Of a stretch of 6,275 nucleotides of DNA, positions 6,202 to 6,275 are shown piece by piece. The DNA is taken from the NCBI GenBank assembly GCA_009929975.1, contig RZZF01000111.1, positions 1 through 6,275 of the forward strand, given 5' to 3'. The stretch's first letter is position 1, and every line of letters begins with the position of its first letter. Both the position numbers and the translations under genes were made by a program. Under the pieces are notes generated by a model. That model made no database searches. It was not told the DNA's origin and worked only from the letters and a program-made list of their open reading frames with translations. The DNA is from Clostridia bacterium (GTDB lineage Bacteria; Bacillota; Clostridia; Saccharofermentanales; UBA5734).

Positions 6202-6211
6202 ATCACCCTCC
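6202..6211 (-). promoter_or_regulatory. Strong Shine-Dalgarno setting the flavin-reductase-like start
   Basis: GGAGGGTGAT on the minus strand lies three bases before ATG 6198, directly after the TGA stop (6213-6215) of the entering gene. It matches the 16S rRNA tail unusually well and repeats the site used by the SDR gene. Confidence 0.78.
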
Positions 6212-6212
6212 C

Positions 6213-6275
6213 TCAATCACGGATATGGTAAAGCACATGATCACATAACCGGTGGTCCGGCGCGATCGACGGATG
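6213..6275 (-). CDS. C-terminal end of an unidentified upstream gene
   Basis: From the right edge an open minus-strand frame encodes 20 residues (beginning HPSIAPDHRL, ending DHVLYHIRD) and stops at TGA 6213-6215. Support for a real gene end is its position: the stop falls 14 nt before the next ATG, right beside a strong Shine-Dalgarno, just as at the other junctions of this gene string. It is too short to name, and chance openness of 20 codons is quite possible. Confidence 0.45.
   Translation of the reverse strand, partial: HPSIAPDHRLCDHVLYHIRD

Noticed and set aside
1..6275. CRISPR array, tRNA or rRNA gene, insertion sequence
   Set aside because: No regularly spaced repeats, tRNA-like cloverleaf, rRNA stretch or transposase motif was seen on either strand; nearly all bases are accounted for by coding sequence.

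Overview
This 6.3 kb window looks like the chromosome of a mid-GC bacterium, most likely a Bacillota (Firmicutes) member. The clues are strong GGAGG-type ribosome binding sites (two of them near-identical GGAGGGTGAT), tight gene packing and Rho-independent terminators. The finer taxonomy cannot be fixed from the sequence alone.

Layout. The left end (1-1273, + strand) holds the 3' two thirds of a GTP-dependent phosphoenolpyruvate carboxykinase, whose 5' part lies outside the window. It ends at a perfectly symmetrical GC-rich hairpin with A and T tracts on both sides (1302-1336). This can stop transcription arriving from either direction. Everything to the right is on the minus strand.

The minus-strand genes form two units. 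The upstream one, entering from the right edge, contains in order: the last 20 codons of an unidentified gene (6213-6275), a flavin-reductase-like FMN-binding protein (5548-6198), a long two-domain GNAT protein (4614-5516), an IPP-isomerase-like Nudix hydrolase (4048-4611), a fusion of an Imm-5-like 'putative immunity protein' domain to a GNAT domain (3038-4045), and a short-chain dehydrogenase/reductase (2326-3051). Gaps are 2-31 nt or overlaps, and each gene has its own Shine-Dalgarno site, often inside the preceding gene. A weak hairpin plus T-rich tail (2271-2305) ends this unit. It abuts a good sigma-A-like promoter (TTGACA, 17 bp, TATGCT) that starts the second unit: a single-domain GNAT (1709-2191) and the remnant of an MFS transporter (1343-1701) that has lost most of its membrane helices by an internal deletion.

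How they may work together (inference): the upstream unit combines acetyltransferase, Nudix, SDR and flavin-reductase folds with an immunity-like domain. That mix suits modification or detoxification of small molecules rather than core metabolism, but no substrate can be read from the sequence. PEPCK is a separate central-carbon gene that shares only the convergent terminator. The most unusual items are the Imm-5-like/GNAT fusion and the gutted MFS gene.
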